A stretch of 64,000 nucleotides of DNA from an uncultured Roseibium sp. GTDB lineage: Bacteria; Pseudomonadota; Alphaproteobacteria; Rhizobiales; Stappiaceae. The notes under the pieces were generated by a model. The model searched no databases and was not told where the DNA came from. It saw only the letters and a program-made list of their open reading frames with translations. The translations under genes and the position numbers were made by a program. The first letter of the stretch is position 1; every line of letters begins with the position of its first letter. The DNA is taken from assembly GCF_963669205.1 (NCBI RefSeq), contig NZ_OY769915.1, forward strand, positions 1,958,001 through 2,022,000, in the 5' to 3' direction. This document shows, one piece after another, positions 17,051 through 25,385 of the stretch.

Positions 17051-18017
17051 GGGCGTTGCGGACCTGCTGGCTCTCTGGGACTTGGGATCAGCTGAATTCA
17101 AACTCGTTGCCGCGCGCGAAAACCGTGTTTTCAGGGTGACGGACGGCCTGCAGACCTATGCGCTGCGCCTGCACCGACTGGGCCTTCGCAGCAATGAGGA
17201 ACTCAGGTCTGAACTCGTCTGGATGGCGGAACTCGGCCGCGCGGGTCTCAGCGTGCCCCATCCCGTGGCCTCCGACAATGGCGACTTCCTGCGGGAGCAG
17301 CGCGGGCAGCAGGCAAGCATGCTCACCTGGATGTCCGGAACGCCCCTGGGCCGCACCGGGCAGCCTCTCGATCAGCCGGACCGCACGGGTATCTTTTTCA
17401 AACTCGGTCAGCAGATGGCCAGGATGCATGCGGTCTCGGACCGCTGGACACCGCCGGACTGGTTCAAGCGGATCCGTTGGGACAGGGACGCGCTTGTCGG
17501 ACCGGACCCGCTATGGGGCCGCTTTTGGGAGAACCCGGACCTCGACAACGATGAGCGGACCTTGTTGCAACGGTTCAGACGCGAGGCAGATGCCAGGCTC
17601 AAAGAGCTGGACCATGTGCTCGATACCGGCCTGATCCACGCCGATCTTGTGCGTGAAAACGTCATGATCGACGGACAGGATCTGCATCTGATCGATTTCG
17701 ACGATGCGGGCGTTGGCTATCGCATGTTCGATGTGGCGACGGCGCTCATCAAAAACCGGCAGGAACCGGACTATCGCGAGCTGGAAACAGCGTTTCTGAC
17801 GGGATACGGCAGCGCGCGAAAGCTCGATACTTCGACACTCGATCTTTTTCTCGGACTGAGAGCCGTAAGCTATGTCGGATGGATCATTGCGCGCCTTGAC
17901 GAGGACGGCGGGTACAGCCGCAGCAAACGCATGATCGCGGACGCGGCAGGTCTCGCGGAAAGCTACCTGTGTTCTCCCCGTCACCAATCCTTGTCGCAAA
18001 TGGAGGTGTCATCATGA
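17043..18017 (+). CDS. APH-family kinase, hydroxylysine-kinase-like
   Basis: The 324-residue protein has an aminoglycoside-phosphotransferase/choline-kinase fold. The catalytic loop is IHADLVRENVM with D201 and N206, and the metal-binding motif is LIDFDDAG with D218. Its ATG overlaps the phospholyase stop (ATG at 17043, TGA at 17048), and its own stop overlaps the next start (ATGA), so it is firmly operonic. In animals, hydroxylysine kinase of this fold makes 5-phosphohydroxylysine for an AGXT2L phospholyase. The same gene pairing here suggests a kinase acting on a hydroxyl group of an amine or amino acid. A homoserine kinase II or antibiotic-kinase role is possible but less consistent with the operon. 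Confidence 0.75.
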   Translation: MGEGVADLLALWDLGSAEFKLVAARENRVFRVTDGLQTYALRLHRLGLRSNEELRSELVWMAELGRAGLSVPHPVASDNGDFLREQRGQQASMLTWMSGTPLGRTGQPLDQPDRTGIFFKLGQQMARMHAVSDRWTPPDWFKRIRWDRDALVGPDPLWGRFWENPDLDNDERTLLQRFRREADARLKELDHVLDTGLIHADLVRENVMIDGQDLHLIDFDDAGVGYRMFDVATALIKNRQEPDYRELETAFLTGYGSARKLDTSTLDLFLGLRAVSYVGWIIARLDEDGGYSRSKRMIADAAGLAESYLCSPRHQSLSQMEVSS

Positions 18018-19264
18018 CAAAGACCATCCTTTCGATCGGAACCTACGACACCAAGAATGCCGAACTGGAGTTCATTCGGTCCTGTATCGAGGAGCAGGGC
18101 GGCAAGGTTCTCACGATGGATGTGAGCGTCCTGGGGGATCCGGAAAATCCGACGGACATTTCCAAGCACGACGTTGCCCGCGCCGGCGGAATGACGATCG
18201 AGGAAGTGATCGCGCAGGGCGATGAGAACAAGGCTTTCCGCGTCATGTCCCAAGGGGCCGCAGACCTTGTTGCCGAGGCCTGGCGGGAGGGCCGGATTGA
18301 CGGCATGATCGCGCTTGGCGGAACCATGGGAACCGACCTGGCACTCGATTGCGCGCAGGTGTTGCCCCTGGGCGTGCCCAAGTTCATTGTCTCGACCGTC
18401 AGCTTTTCTCCGCTGATCCCGCCGGACCGGCTCGCGCCCGACATCCAGATGATCCTGTGGGCCGGGGGGCTTTACGGCCTCAACTCGATCTGCAAGTCGT
18501 CGCTTGCACAGGCTGCGGGCGCGGTGCTCGGCGCTGCGAAGGCAGCACAGCCGCCGGACAATTCGAAGCCGCTCGTGGGCATGACCTCGCTCGGGTCAAG
18601 CTGCCTGAAATACATGAAAACGCTGAAACCTGCGCTCGAACAAAGAGGCTTTGAGGTCGCCGTGTTTCACTCCACCGGCATGGGGGGCATGGCCTTCGAA
18701 AAACTGGCGAAAGAGGGAGCCTTTTGCTGCGTGATGGATTTCTGCCTGCAGGAATTCGGCAATCTTCTGGCCGGGTCGCTTGTCAGCAGCGGCGCGGATC
18801 GCCTGACCAATGCCGGCCGTAAAGGAACGCCGCAGATGGTCGCACCCGGTGCCCTTGATCTGGTCGACTTTGCCGGCTGGCAGGACATCCCGCTGGATTA
18901 CTCGGACCGGCCATTCCATGAGCACAACAGGTTGATCAAGAGCTCGGTGTTCAATGCTGATGAGCGCCGCCGCTGGGTTCATGACCTTGCGGACCGGCTC
19001 GAAAGGGCCACCGGAGAAACGCGGTTCCTTTTGCCGCTTGGCGGCATCGAGGAATGGGATCGGCCGGGGCAGGAAGCCCATGATCCGGAAGGGCTTGCAG
19101 CCTTCATTGAAGAAGCACGCGCCGTGCTTCCGGAGCGTGTTCGTGTCGTGGAGATCGATGCGCATATCAACGACGCCGCGTTCAGCGAAACCGCGCTTGA
19201 GATTTTCGACACGTGGGTGGAACGCGGTGTTGTCAATACGGACCAAAGCCAGGCTGATGCATGA
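18014..19264 (+). CDS. Tm-1-like ATP-binding (UPF0261) protein
   Basis: The 416-residue protein opens with KTILSIGTYDTKNAELEFI and contains IDGMIALGGTMGTDLALD and VGMTSLGSSCLKYM, all typical of the UPF0261/Tm-1 N-terminal family. The plant Tm-1 relative binds ATP and blocks viral replicase. The ordinary metabolic role of bacterial members is not established as far as I know. The ATG overlaps the kinase stop (ATGA), placing it last in the TTT-ALDH-phospholyase-kinase operon. This tight link suggests it acts on an intermediate of the same route. The family is clear; the function is not known. Confidence 0.8.
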   Translation: MTKTILSIGTYDTKNAELEFIRSCIEEQGGKVLTMDVSVLGDPENPTDISKHDVARAGGMTIEEVIAQGDENKAFRVMSQGAADLVAEAWREGRIDGMIALGGTMGTDLALDCAQVLPLGVPKFIVSTVSFSPLIPPDRLAPDIQMILWAGGLYGLNSICKSSLAQAAGAVLGAAKAAQPPDNSKPLVGMTSLGSSCLKYMKTLKPALEQRGFEVAVFHSTGMGGMAFEKLAKEGAFCCVMDFCLQEFGNLLAGSLVSSGADRLTNAGRKGTPQMVAPGALDLVDFAGWQDIPLDYSDRPFHEHNRLIKSSVFNADERRRWVHDLADRLERATGETRFLLPLGGIEEWDRPGQEAHDPEGLAAFIEEARAVLPERVRVVEIDAHINDAAFSETALEIFDTWVERGVVNTDQSQADA

Positions 19265-19632
19265 GCGTGCCTTGACCGGTGACCCATATGGAAGGCCGTA
19301 CCTGAGCGGGTGGACACCGAACGGCTCGACTGCGGCGTTTGTTTCCAAAAACGGAAACTATATGGGCTCAGATCTTAATTTACATTCCGAAATCTATTAG
19401 TGAGAATGCTTTGAAGCGCTAACGCGGGCGGGTGCGGCCGTGATACCTCCTGTCTGGTTGAAAAGTCACACGAAATGAAAAGGTGACGTCCGCGAAGGGG
19501 AGGGGCGGACCGGAAATCAAGGACAAGATGTCCGGTTGCGCAGCCAGGTGAATTCGGGTCAGGGTTCGCCGCAAGAACAACGCAGGAATGAGAATACGGA
19601 TCCGAAACCGGCATCCGAGTGGAGGAGAGAAC
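19265..19632 (+). promoter_or_regulatory. Gap before the TRAP operon with a GTTTC-N8-GAAAC palindrome
   Basis: This 368-base gap carries no convincing gene. At 19341-19358 it has a perfect palindrome GTTTC-N8-GAAAC in the wider context TTTGTTTC-N6-CGGAAACTA-N-ATG. The same context recurs next to the pcaQ start (28543-28569). No terminator with a T run is seen after 19264. The GGAGGAGAGA ribosome site of the TRAP binding-protein gene is at 19620-19630. The rest shows nothing I can name. Confidence 0.55.
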
Positions 19633-20667
19633 ATGAGACATCTCAAGAAACTGGTTCTGGGCGCCGCCCTGCTGGCACTGGGGGCGACGCCCGGCGCGGC
19701 GGCGGATCACGAATTCAAGCTGCATCACTTCATCGGCGAAAAGGCGCCCGCGCACGCGCAGATGCTTGTGCCGTGGGCAAAGCGGGTCGAGGAGAACTCC
19801 GGCGGCAAGGTCTCCATCGAGATCTATCCCGCCATGACGCTCGGCGGCCGTCCGCCGGAACTGATCAACCAGGTCCGCGACGGTGTTGTTGACCTTGTCT
19901 GGACGGTGAACGGTTATACGCCCGGTCTTTTTCCGCGCTCGGAGGTGTTTGAACTGCCGGGCGTCCACAAGAACGATACGGCCGCGACGAATCTTGCCTT
20001 GAAGGAACTCTTCGAAAGCGACCTGAAGGACGACTACAAGGGTGTCGAGGTCATGTTCCTGCATGTTCATGCGGGCCAGGGGATCCACATGACGGACACC
20101 GAGGTTCGCAAACCGTCCGACCTGGAAGGCAAGAAGATCCGCATTCCGACCCGGACAGGTGCCTGGGTGATCGAGGCGCTGGGCGCGTCGCCGGTTGCTA
20201 TGCCGGTTCCCGAACTGCCGACGGCCCTTCAGAAAGGTGTCATCGACGGAGCCATGATCCCGTGGGAGATCATCCCGCCGCTCAAGATCCAGGAACAGAC
20301 GGAATACCAGATCGAGGGTGCGGACAAGGAACGTTTCGGCACGACCGTGTTCCAGGTGTCCATGAACAAGGCCCGCTGGGACGCGTTGCCCGACGATGTG
20401 AAACAGGCGTTCCGCGATGCGTCCGACGCTGTCTGGGCCGAGGAAGTCGGTAACATCTGGGCCGGCGCTGACGACTTCGGCATCGGGCTCGCGACCAAGG
20501 CCGGCAACACGCATATCACGCTCTCACCCGAAGAAACCGCCGCCTTCAACGAAGTTCTGGCTCCGGTCGTTGATCGCTGGGTTGCGGAAGTTGGCGAAAA
20601 GGGAATCGACGGAACAGCGCTGGTTGAAAAAGCCAGGGCGGCTGTTGCCAACAACGCGTCCAACTGA
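19633..20667 (+). CDS. TRAP transporter solute-binding protein (DctP family)
   Basis: The 344-residue periplasmic protein has a signal peptide (MRHLKKLVLGAALLALGATPGAAA) and a DctP-type fold. IRIPTRTGAWVIEALGASPV carries the conserved arginine that usually pairs with a ligand carboxylate, and VPELPTALQKGVIDG is the second signature. TRAP binding proteins deliver organic acids to DctQM. The gene starts after a perfect GGAGGAG site and its stop overlaps the dctQ start. The operon is convergent with the pca genes and shares a palindrome with the pcaQ promoter. I therefore infer that it carries an aromatic or other acid used by the pob/pca pathway. Confidence 0.88.
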   Translation: MRHLKKLVLGAALLALGATPGAAADHEFKLHHFIGEKAPAHAQMLVPWAKRVEENSGGKVSIEIYPAMTLGGRPPELINQVRDGVVDLVWTVNGYTPGLFPRSEVFELPGVHKNDTAATNLALKELFESDLKDDYKGVEVMFLHVHAGQGIHMTDTEVRKPSDLEGKKIRIPTRTGAWVIEALGASPVAMPVPELPTALQKGVIDGAMIPWEIIPPLKIQEQTEYQIEGADKERFGTTVFQVSMNKARWDALPDDVKQAFRDASDAVWAEEVGNIWAGADDFGIGLATKAGNTHITLSPEETAAFNEVLAPVVDRWVAEVGEKGIDGTALVEKARAAVANNASN

Positions 20668-21176
20668 TGACGGATGACTTTCAACAGGGCAGCTCCGGAC
20701 TTGCCGGGGCTGCCAGCCGGCTGATCACGGTTTGGGCGCTCCTGGGAGGATTGCTGCTTCTGACCGTGGTCGGCGTGAACATGGTATCGATCATCGGATC
20801 GGTTTTCGGAAAGCCGTTTCCCGGAGACTTCGAACTCACCGAGATGGGAGTGGCGGTCGCGGTTTTCACCTTCCTGCCCTATTGCCAGCTGGTCGGAGCG
20901 AATGTATCCGCTGACATTTTCACCTCGGGGGCTTCCAGGAGAACAATCGCGTTTTTCACGCTGCTCGGATCTCTGGTCGCGCTCGGGTTCGCATGCCTGC
21001 TGATCTGGCGCATGTATTTCGGCATGCTCGACCAGAAAGAATACGACTACACCACCACCATTCTGCAGATCCCGCACTGGATCGCTTTCATTCCGATCCT
21101 CGTCTCGCTCGCGCTGCTCGCCGTCGCGGCGACCGTGACCCTGCTGCGAGACGCAAGCGCTCTGTCGAAAGGATGA
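20667..21176 (+). CDS. TRAP transporter small membrane subunit (DctQ family)
   Basis: The 169-residue membrane protein has four helices (about residues 15-40, 55-75, 88-112 and 130-155). It carries the family's FPGDFELTEMGVAVAVFTFLPYCQ stretch, with the conserved acidic residues and the F-P-YCQ pattern between helices 2 and 3. It pairs with DctM to form the membrane complex. The start overlaps the dctP stop and the stop is 7 bases before dctM. Confidence 0.87.
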   Translation: MTDDFQQGSSGLAGAASRLITVWALLGGLLLLTVVGVNMVSIIGSVFGKPFPGDFELTEMGVAVAVFTFLPYCQLVGANVSADIFTSGASRRTIAFFTLLGSLVALGFACLLIWRMYFGMLDQKEYDYTTTILQIPHWIAFIPILVSLALLAVAATVTLLRDASALSKG

Positions 21177-21183
21177 TCACAGC

Positions 21184-22539
21184 ATGACGGACGCACTTGT
21201 CCTCGGCCTCGGTGCGCTGGCCGTCCTCGTCTTCCTGATCGCGATCCGGATACCGATCGCCTATGCCATGATCCTGGTGGGCGGTGTCGGGACGATGATG
21301 CTGAACGGTCCGGCTCTCGTTCTCAGCCAGCTCAAGACCCTGGCCTACGGCCAGTTCTCCATTTACGACCTGTCGGTTGTCCCGATGTTCATTCTGATGG
21401 GGGCGATTGCCTCCAAGATCGGCCTGAGCCAGGCTCTCTTCAGGGGAGCGAATGCCTGGCTCGGCTGGATGCGCGGCGGAACGGCCATGGCCGCCATCGC
21501 CGGCTGCGCCGGTTTCGGCGCCGTGTGCGGTTCCTCGCTCGCGACCGCCTCCACCATGGGCAAGGTCGCGCTCCCCGAACTGCGCCGTTACAACTATTCC
21601 GGTGCACTCGCGACCGGAACCCTGGCGGCCGGCGGTGTTCTGGGTATCCTCATACCCCCATCCGTTGTCCTGATCATCTACGCGGTGATCGTCGAGGCGA
21701 ACATTGTCACCATGTTCATGGCGGCCTTCCTGCCGGGACTGTTGGCGGTCGTTCTTTTCCTCCTGACGATCGCGGTCTACGTCGCCATCAAACCGGCTTC
21801 GGGTCCGAAAGGCGGCGTTGCCAGCAGCACCGAGTTTGTCGAGGCAACCGTCGGGATGATTCCCGTCCTGGTCATTTTCGGACTTGTCATCGGCGGCATC
21901 TATTTCGGCGTCTTCAATCCGACCCCGGCGGCGGCGGTCGGTGTGTTTCTCGTGCTTTTCTTCGGGCTGGTGCAGCGCAAGTTGTCCCGTCCGGACTTCG
22001 TCGCGGCACTCAAGGAAACGGCAGGCACATCCGGAATGATCTACCTGATCATTCTGGGCGCGGAACTCCTCAAGATCTTCATGTCGCGCGTGGGACTGCC
22101 GCAGGAGACGGCCGCCTGGATCGCGGGCTCGGGACTGGAACCCATGACGGTGCTGATCATTCTGCTGATTGCGCTGATCTTCCTTGGCTGCCTGATGGAC
22201 AGCCTCTCCATGATCCTCCTCGTGATCCCGTTCTTCTGGCCGGTGCTGGTCGAAATCAACGGCGGCATCTATCAGGGTGCAGATGGTGCGGGCTTCGGCA
22301 TGAGCACCGAAGACCTCAAGATCTGGTTCGGCATTCTGGCCCTGATTGTCGTGGAACTTGGCCTGATCACACCACCGGTCGGGATGAACGTGTTCGTGAT
22401 CTCCTCACTCGCGCGCGACACGCCGATGATCGAGACCTTCAAGGGCGTCGTGCCGTTCTTCGGCGCGGAGGTTCTCCGGGTGATCCTGCTGATCAGTTTC
22501 CCGGCGATCACGCTCTGGCTGCCGCAGGTGCTGAGATAA
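21184..22539 (+). CDS. TRAP transporter large membrane subunit (DctM family)
   Basis: The 451-residue protein with about 12 membrane helices is the sodium-coupled transport subunit. Typical stretches include SVVPMFILMGAIASKIGL, GFGAVCGSSLATASTMGKVALPE and GGVLGILIPPSVVLIIYAV. LGCLMDSLSMILLVIPFFWPV and GLITPPVGMNVFVIS near the C-terminus complete the DctM signature. It is the last gene of the three-gene operon and ends only 5 bases from the convergent pcaB stop. Confidence 0.92.
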   Translation: MTDALVLGLGALAVLVFLIAIRIPIAYAMILVGGVGTMMLNGPALVLSQLKTLAYGQFSIYDLSVVPMFILMGAIASKIGLSQALFRGANAWLGWMRGGTAMAAIAGCAGFGAVCGSSLATASTMGKVALPELRRYNYSGALATGTLAAGGVLGILIPPSVVLIIYAVIVEANIVTMFMAAFLPGLLAVVLFLLTIAVYVAIKPASGPKGGVASSTEFVEATVGMIPVLVIFGLVIGGIYFGVFNPTPAAAVGVFLVLFFGLVQRKLSRPDFVAALKETAGTSGMIYLIILGAELLKIFMSRVGLPQETAAWIAGSGLEPMTVLIILLIALIFLGCLMDSLSMILLVIPFFWPVLVEINGGIYQGADGAGFGMSTEDLKIWFGILALIVVELGLITPPVGMNVFVISSLARDTPMIETFKGVVPFFGAEVLRVILLISFPAITLWLPQVLR

Positions 22540-22544
22540 GTGTT

Positions 22545-23858
22545 CTAGGATTCTGAGCGTTTCGCAAAGATCCTGCGGGCCATTTCCTTGGAAGGCTCAA
22601 TGGCCGTGGCCGGTTCAAGCACCGCGGTCCAGTCGATCCCGGCGGAACTGAGCTTGGCAAGCGCTTCGGGGAAGGGCGCATTGTCGGCAGCGGCCCTGGC
22701 GACCAGCTCCTTTGCCTCGGAGCGCGACACACCCGCCCGGGCGAGCGCGAAGCTCGCCGCCTCGGACATGATCTCCGGGTTATCGGCCAGGGTCGCATCC
22801 AGGTGCGCTTCGTTTGGCCTCAGGCTGTCTGACAGGCCTTGCGCATGATTGAGGGCCGCACCCGTTGCCAGAAACATCTGCGGCAGCATCATCCATTCCA
22901 GGGGCCACTTCGTTCCGTCACGCTCTTCCACTGGATCGGCGGCGGCGGCCAGAGCGCTGTGCGCATGATTGGCGATTTGGCCAAGAACCTGAATGGTTTC
23001 CGCCTGAACCGGGTTCGATTTCTGCGGCATGGTCGAAGACCCACCACCTGTTCCGCTGGCCAGTTCACCGATGTCCGAGCGGCCCATCAGGATCAGGTCG
23101 CCGGCCATTTTGGCAAGCGCAACGCAGACGCGCTGCAGCCAACCGGACAGCAGCAGGATCGGCGTCCGGTTGACATGCCAGGAAGGTGCATCGCCGAGCC
23201 CGAGTTCTTTGGCCAGTGCCCCGGCGATACCTGTTCCGTCCGGCGCAAGGGCGCTGTTGACGCCTGATGCGCCACCGAACTGGACCTTGAGGGCGTTCTG
23301 GCGGAGCGCGGCCATCTCGTTGCGCGCATCGATCAGGGGATGAGCCCATTGCGCGATCCTGAAGCCGAGGGTGACCGGTGTTGACACCTGGCTGCGCGTC
23401 CGCCCGGCCAGCAAGCGGTCCGCATGCAGGTTGCTTTGCGCTTCCAGCGTATCGATCAGGCGGTCGAGCCTGGTTTGCAGTATTTCGAGCGCGGTCCTGG
23501 CCTGCAGCATCTGCGCCGTATCCATGACGTCCTGGCTGGTCGCGCCCCAGTGAAGCCACGTCCCGGCTTCCTCTCCGGCTGTCTTGCGCAACTCGGCGAC
23601 GAGCGCGGGCACGGGGACGCCTGCAGCCGTGGTTCCCTCACGCATACTGGCAGGATCCGGCGCGGCGTCCTGGAGGCTTTCGGCGATCCTTGCTGCCGCA
23701 TCGGCAGGAATAATCCCGAGCCGCCCCTGGACCACGGCGAGCGCCTGTTCGAAACGGACCATCTGCGCGATGTCACCGGCATCGCTGAACACTTGCGCGA
23801 GATCTTCGTCCGCAAAGAGACCGGAATGGATTTGGCTGGAAAACAGGGAAACGGGCAT
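22545..23858 (-). CDS. pcaB: 3-carboxy-cis,cis-muconate cycloisomerase
   Basis: The 437-residue enzyme of the fumarase/aspartase superfamily lactonises 3-carboxymuconate to 4-carboxymuconolactone in the protocatechuate ortho pathway. The superfamily signature GGGSSTMPQKSNPVQAE with its flexible catalytic loop is clear, as is WLHWGATSQDVMDTAQ. The ATG at 23858 is chosen; a TTG nine bases upstream is unlikely. It is the last gene of the leftward pob/pca operon, 53 bases after the BKACE gene. Adenylosuccinate lyases share the fold, but context makes PcaB the confident call. Confidence 0.92.
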   Translation of the reverse strand: MPVSLFSSQIHSGLFADEDLAQVFSDAGDIAQMVRFEQALAVVQGRLGIIPADAAARIAESLQDAAPDPASMREGTTAAGVPVPALVAELRKTAGEEAGTWLHWGATSQDVMDTAQMLQARTALEILQTRLDRLIDTLEAQSNLHADRLLAGRTRSQVSTPVTLGFRIAQWAHPLIDARNEMAALRQNALKVQFGGASGVNSALAPDGTGIAGALAKELGLGDAPSWHVNRTPILLLSGWLQRVCVALAKMAGDLILMGRSDIGELASGTGGGSSTMPQKSNPVQAETIQVLGQIANHAHSALAAAADPVEERDGTKWPLEWMMLPQMFLATGAALNHAQGLSDSLRPNEAHLDATLADNPEIMSEAASFALARAGVSRSEAKELVARAAADNAPFPEALAKLSSAGIDWTAVLEPATAIEPSKEMARRIFAKRSES

Positions 23859-23911
23859 GGCTCTCAACTACTGGGATTTGCCCTCAATTGAGAGCCGGGC
23901 GGAGCGCAGCG

Positions 23912-24751
23912 TCAAGCCGCGGCCCTGAGGGGCAGGTCCAGGATCTCGCGGGCCTGCTGCCAGGTCGCGACCGGACGCTCATATTTTTCGCAAAGGTCCG
24001 CGGCGCGCTTTACCAGTGCCGCATTCGAGGGCGCAAGCGTTTCCCGGTCCAGGCGCACGTTGTCCTCAAGCCCTGTCCGGGTGTGGCCACCGGCCGCGAT
24101 GCACCACTCGTTGACGGTCAGCTGATTGGCGCCGATGCCCGCGGCACACCAGTCGGCATCCGGGACGAGCCGTTCAACCGTCTTGATGTAATAGTCGAAG
24201 ACATCGCGATCGACGGGCATGGCGTTTTTCACACCCATCACGAACTGCACGTAGAGCCGGCCCGGTATCCGGCCGTCCCTGTTCATCGCCGCCGCCTGGT
24301 GGATATGGCTGAGATCGAAGGCCTCGATCTCGGGTTTGACGCTGTTTGTCCGCATCTCGCCGGCCAGCCAGTCAACAAGATCCGGCGGGTTCTCGTAGAC
24401 CCGTGTCGGGAAATTGTTGGATCCGACCGACAGCGACGCCATGTCCGGCCTGAGCGGCAGCATGCCGCCCCGCGCCTGTCCGGCACCGGAGCGCCCGCCG
24501 GTCGAGAACTGGACGATCATGCCGGGGCAATGCTTTTCCAGGCCTTCCTTCAATCGCGCAAATTTCTCCGGATCCGAGCTCGGCGACTGATCGTCGTTTC
24601 GCACATGTGCGTGAACGATGGCAGCTCCGGCCTCGAAGGCTTCGTGCGTGCTCTCCAGTTGCTCCGCGACCGTGATCGGCACGGCGGGATTGTTTTCCTT
24701 TCTTGCCACCGATCCGGTGATGGCTGCGCAGATGATGCAGGGTTTTGTCAT
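23912..24751 (-). CDS. Beta-keto acid cleavage enzyme (BKACE, DUF849)
   Basis: The 279-residue TIM-barrel protein belongs to the BKACE/Kce family, which condenses a beta-keto acid with acetyl-CoA and cleaves it to acetoacetate plus a new acyl-CoA. The zinc ligands H47 and H49 are seen in AIVHAHVRND, and the C-terminal acidic ligand lies in HTRTGLEDNV. The N-terminal PCIICAAITGS is typical. The start MTKPCIIC at 24751 lies 10 bases after the pcaG stop, inside the pca operon. Beta-ketoadipate is the obvious substrate here, giving succinyl-CoA and acetoacetate. That would replace the CoA transferase PcaIJ and thiolase PcaF, neither of which is in this window. Family certain, substrate inferred. 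Confidence 0.88.
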   Translation of the reverse strand: MTKPCIICAAITGSVARKENNPAVPITVAEQLESTHEAFEAGAAIVHAHVRNDDQSPSSDPEKFARLKEGLEKHCPGMIVQFSTGGRSGAGQARGGMLPLRPDMASLSVGSNNFPTRVYENPPDLVDWLAGEMRTNSVKPEIEAFDLSHIHQAAAMNRDGRIPGRLYVQFVMGVKNAMPVDRDVFDYYIKTVERLVPDADWCAAGIGANQLTVNEWCIAAGGHTRTGLEDNVRLDRETLAPSNAALVKRAADLCEKYERPVATWQQAREILDLPLRAAA

Positions 24752-24761
24752 TGTTCTTGTC

Positions 24762-25382
24762 TCAGATGTCGAAAAAGACCGTCTCGCCCTCGCCCTGGAG
24801 CTTGATATCAAACCGGTAAACGATTTTGCCGTCCCGTTCACTCCTTTTTGCGATCAGGGTCGCCCGGCGGCGCTCCCATTCAATCAGGTTCAGCACCGGG
24901 TCATTGGCATTCGCGTCTGTTTCGTCGTCGAAATACATGCGCGTGTTCAGCCCGATATTGATCCCTCGGGAAACCAGCCAGAGGTTCAGATGCGGCGCCT
25001 GAACGCTTGCATTGCGGCCCGGGCAGGGGCCTGGCTTGACGGTGTCGAAACCCCATTCGCCGGTGTCGAAATCGGTGATGACACGGCCCCAGCCGCGGAA
25101 CCCGTCTTCAACGGGACCGCCGCCTTCGGGATGGGCAAAGTTCCCGTCCGCATTTGCCTGCCAGACTTCCAGCAGAACATCCTTGATGGGCGATCCCATG
25201 CCGTCGGTTACCACGCCTTCGACGCGGATGCGTTCGCCTTTGGCATTCGGACCGGCGATGTCCCAGCCGAGTTCGTGCTCGTAGATGTCGAAACCGGCCG
25301 CGCCCGGGGCGAGACCGATATGAACGTAGGGACCGGCCGTCTGGGACGCCGATTCTTTCAGATAGGAGAGCTCCTGCGGCAT
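24762..25382 (-). CDS. pcaG: Protocatechuate 3,4-dioxygenase alpha subunit
   Basis: The 206-residue intradiol dioxygenase subunit pairs with PcaH to open protocatechuate to 3-carboxymuconate. The intradiol core is recognisable: VLLEVWQANADGNFAHPEG, then GWGRVITDFDTGEWGFDTVKPG and APHLNLWLVSRGIN. As expected for alpha subunits, the tyrosine and histidine iron ligands of the beta chain are not conserved at these places (NFAHP instead of RYRH; APHLN instead of RPAHVH). It starts 3 bases after pcaH. Length matches the family. Confidence 0.93.
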   Translation of the reverse strand: MPQELSYLKESASQTAGPYVHIGLAPGAAGFDIYEHELGWDIAGPNAKGERIRVEGVVTDGMGSPIKDVLLEVWQANADGNFAHPEGGGPVEDGFRGWGRVITDFDTGEWGFDTVKPGPCPGRNASVQAPHLNLWLVSRGINIGLNTRMYFDDETDANANDPVLNLIEWERRRATLIAKRSERDGKIVYRFDIKLQGEGETVFFDI

Positions 25383-25385
25383 GTC

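Noticed and set aside
15701..17101. 466-codon minus-strand frame across the phospholyase gene
   Set aside because: Antisense to a PLP enzyme with intact active-site lysine; no ribosome site or motif.
17043..18017. Aminoglycoside resistance kinase
   Set aside because: It has the APH fold but is embedded with overlaps in a catabolic operon next to a phospholyase-type enzyme; resistance is not supported.
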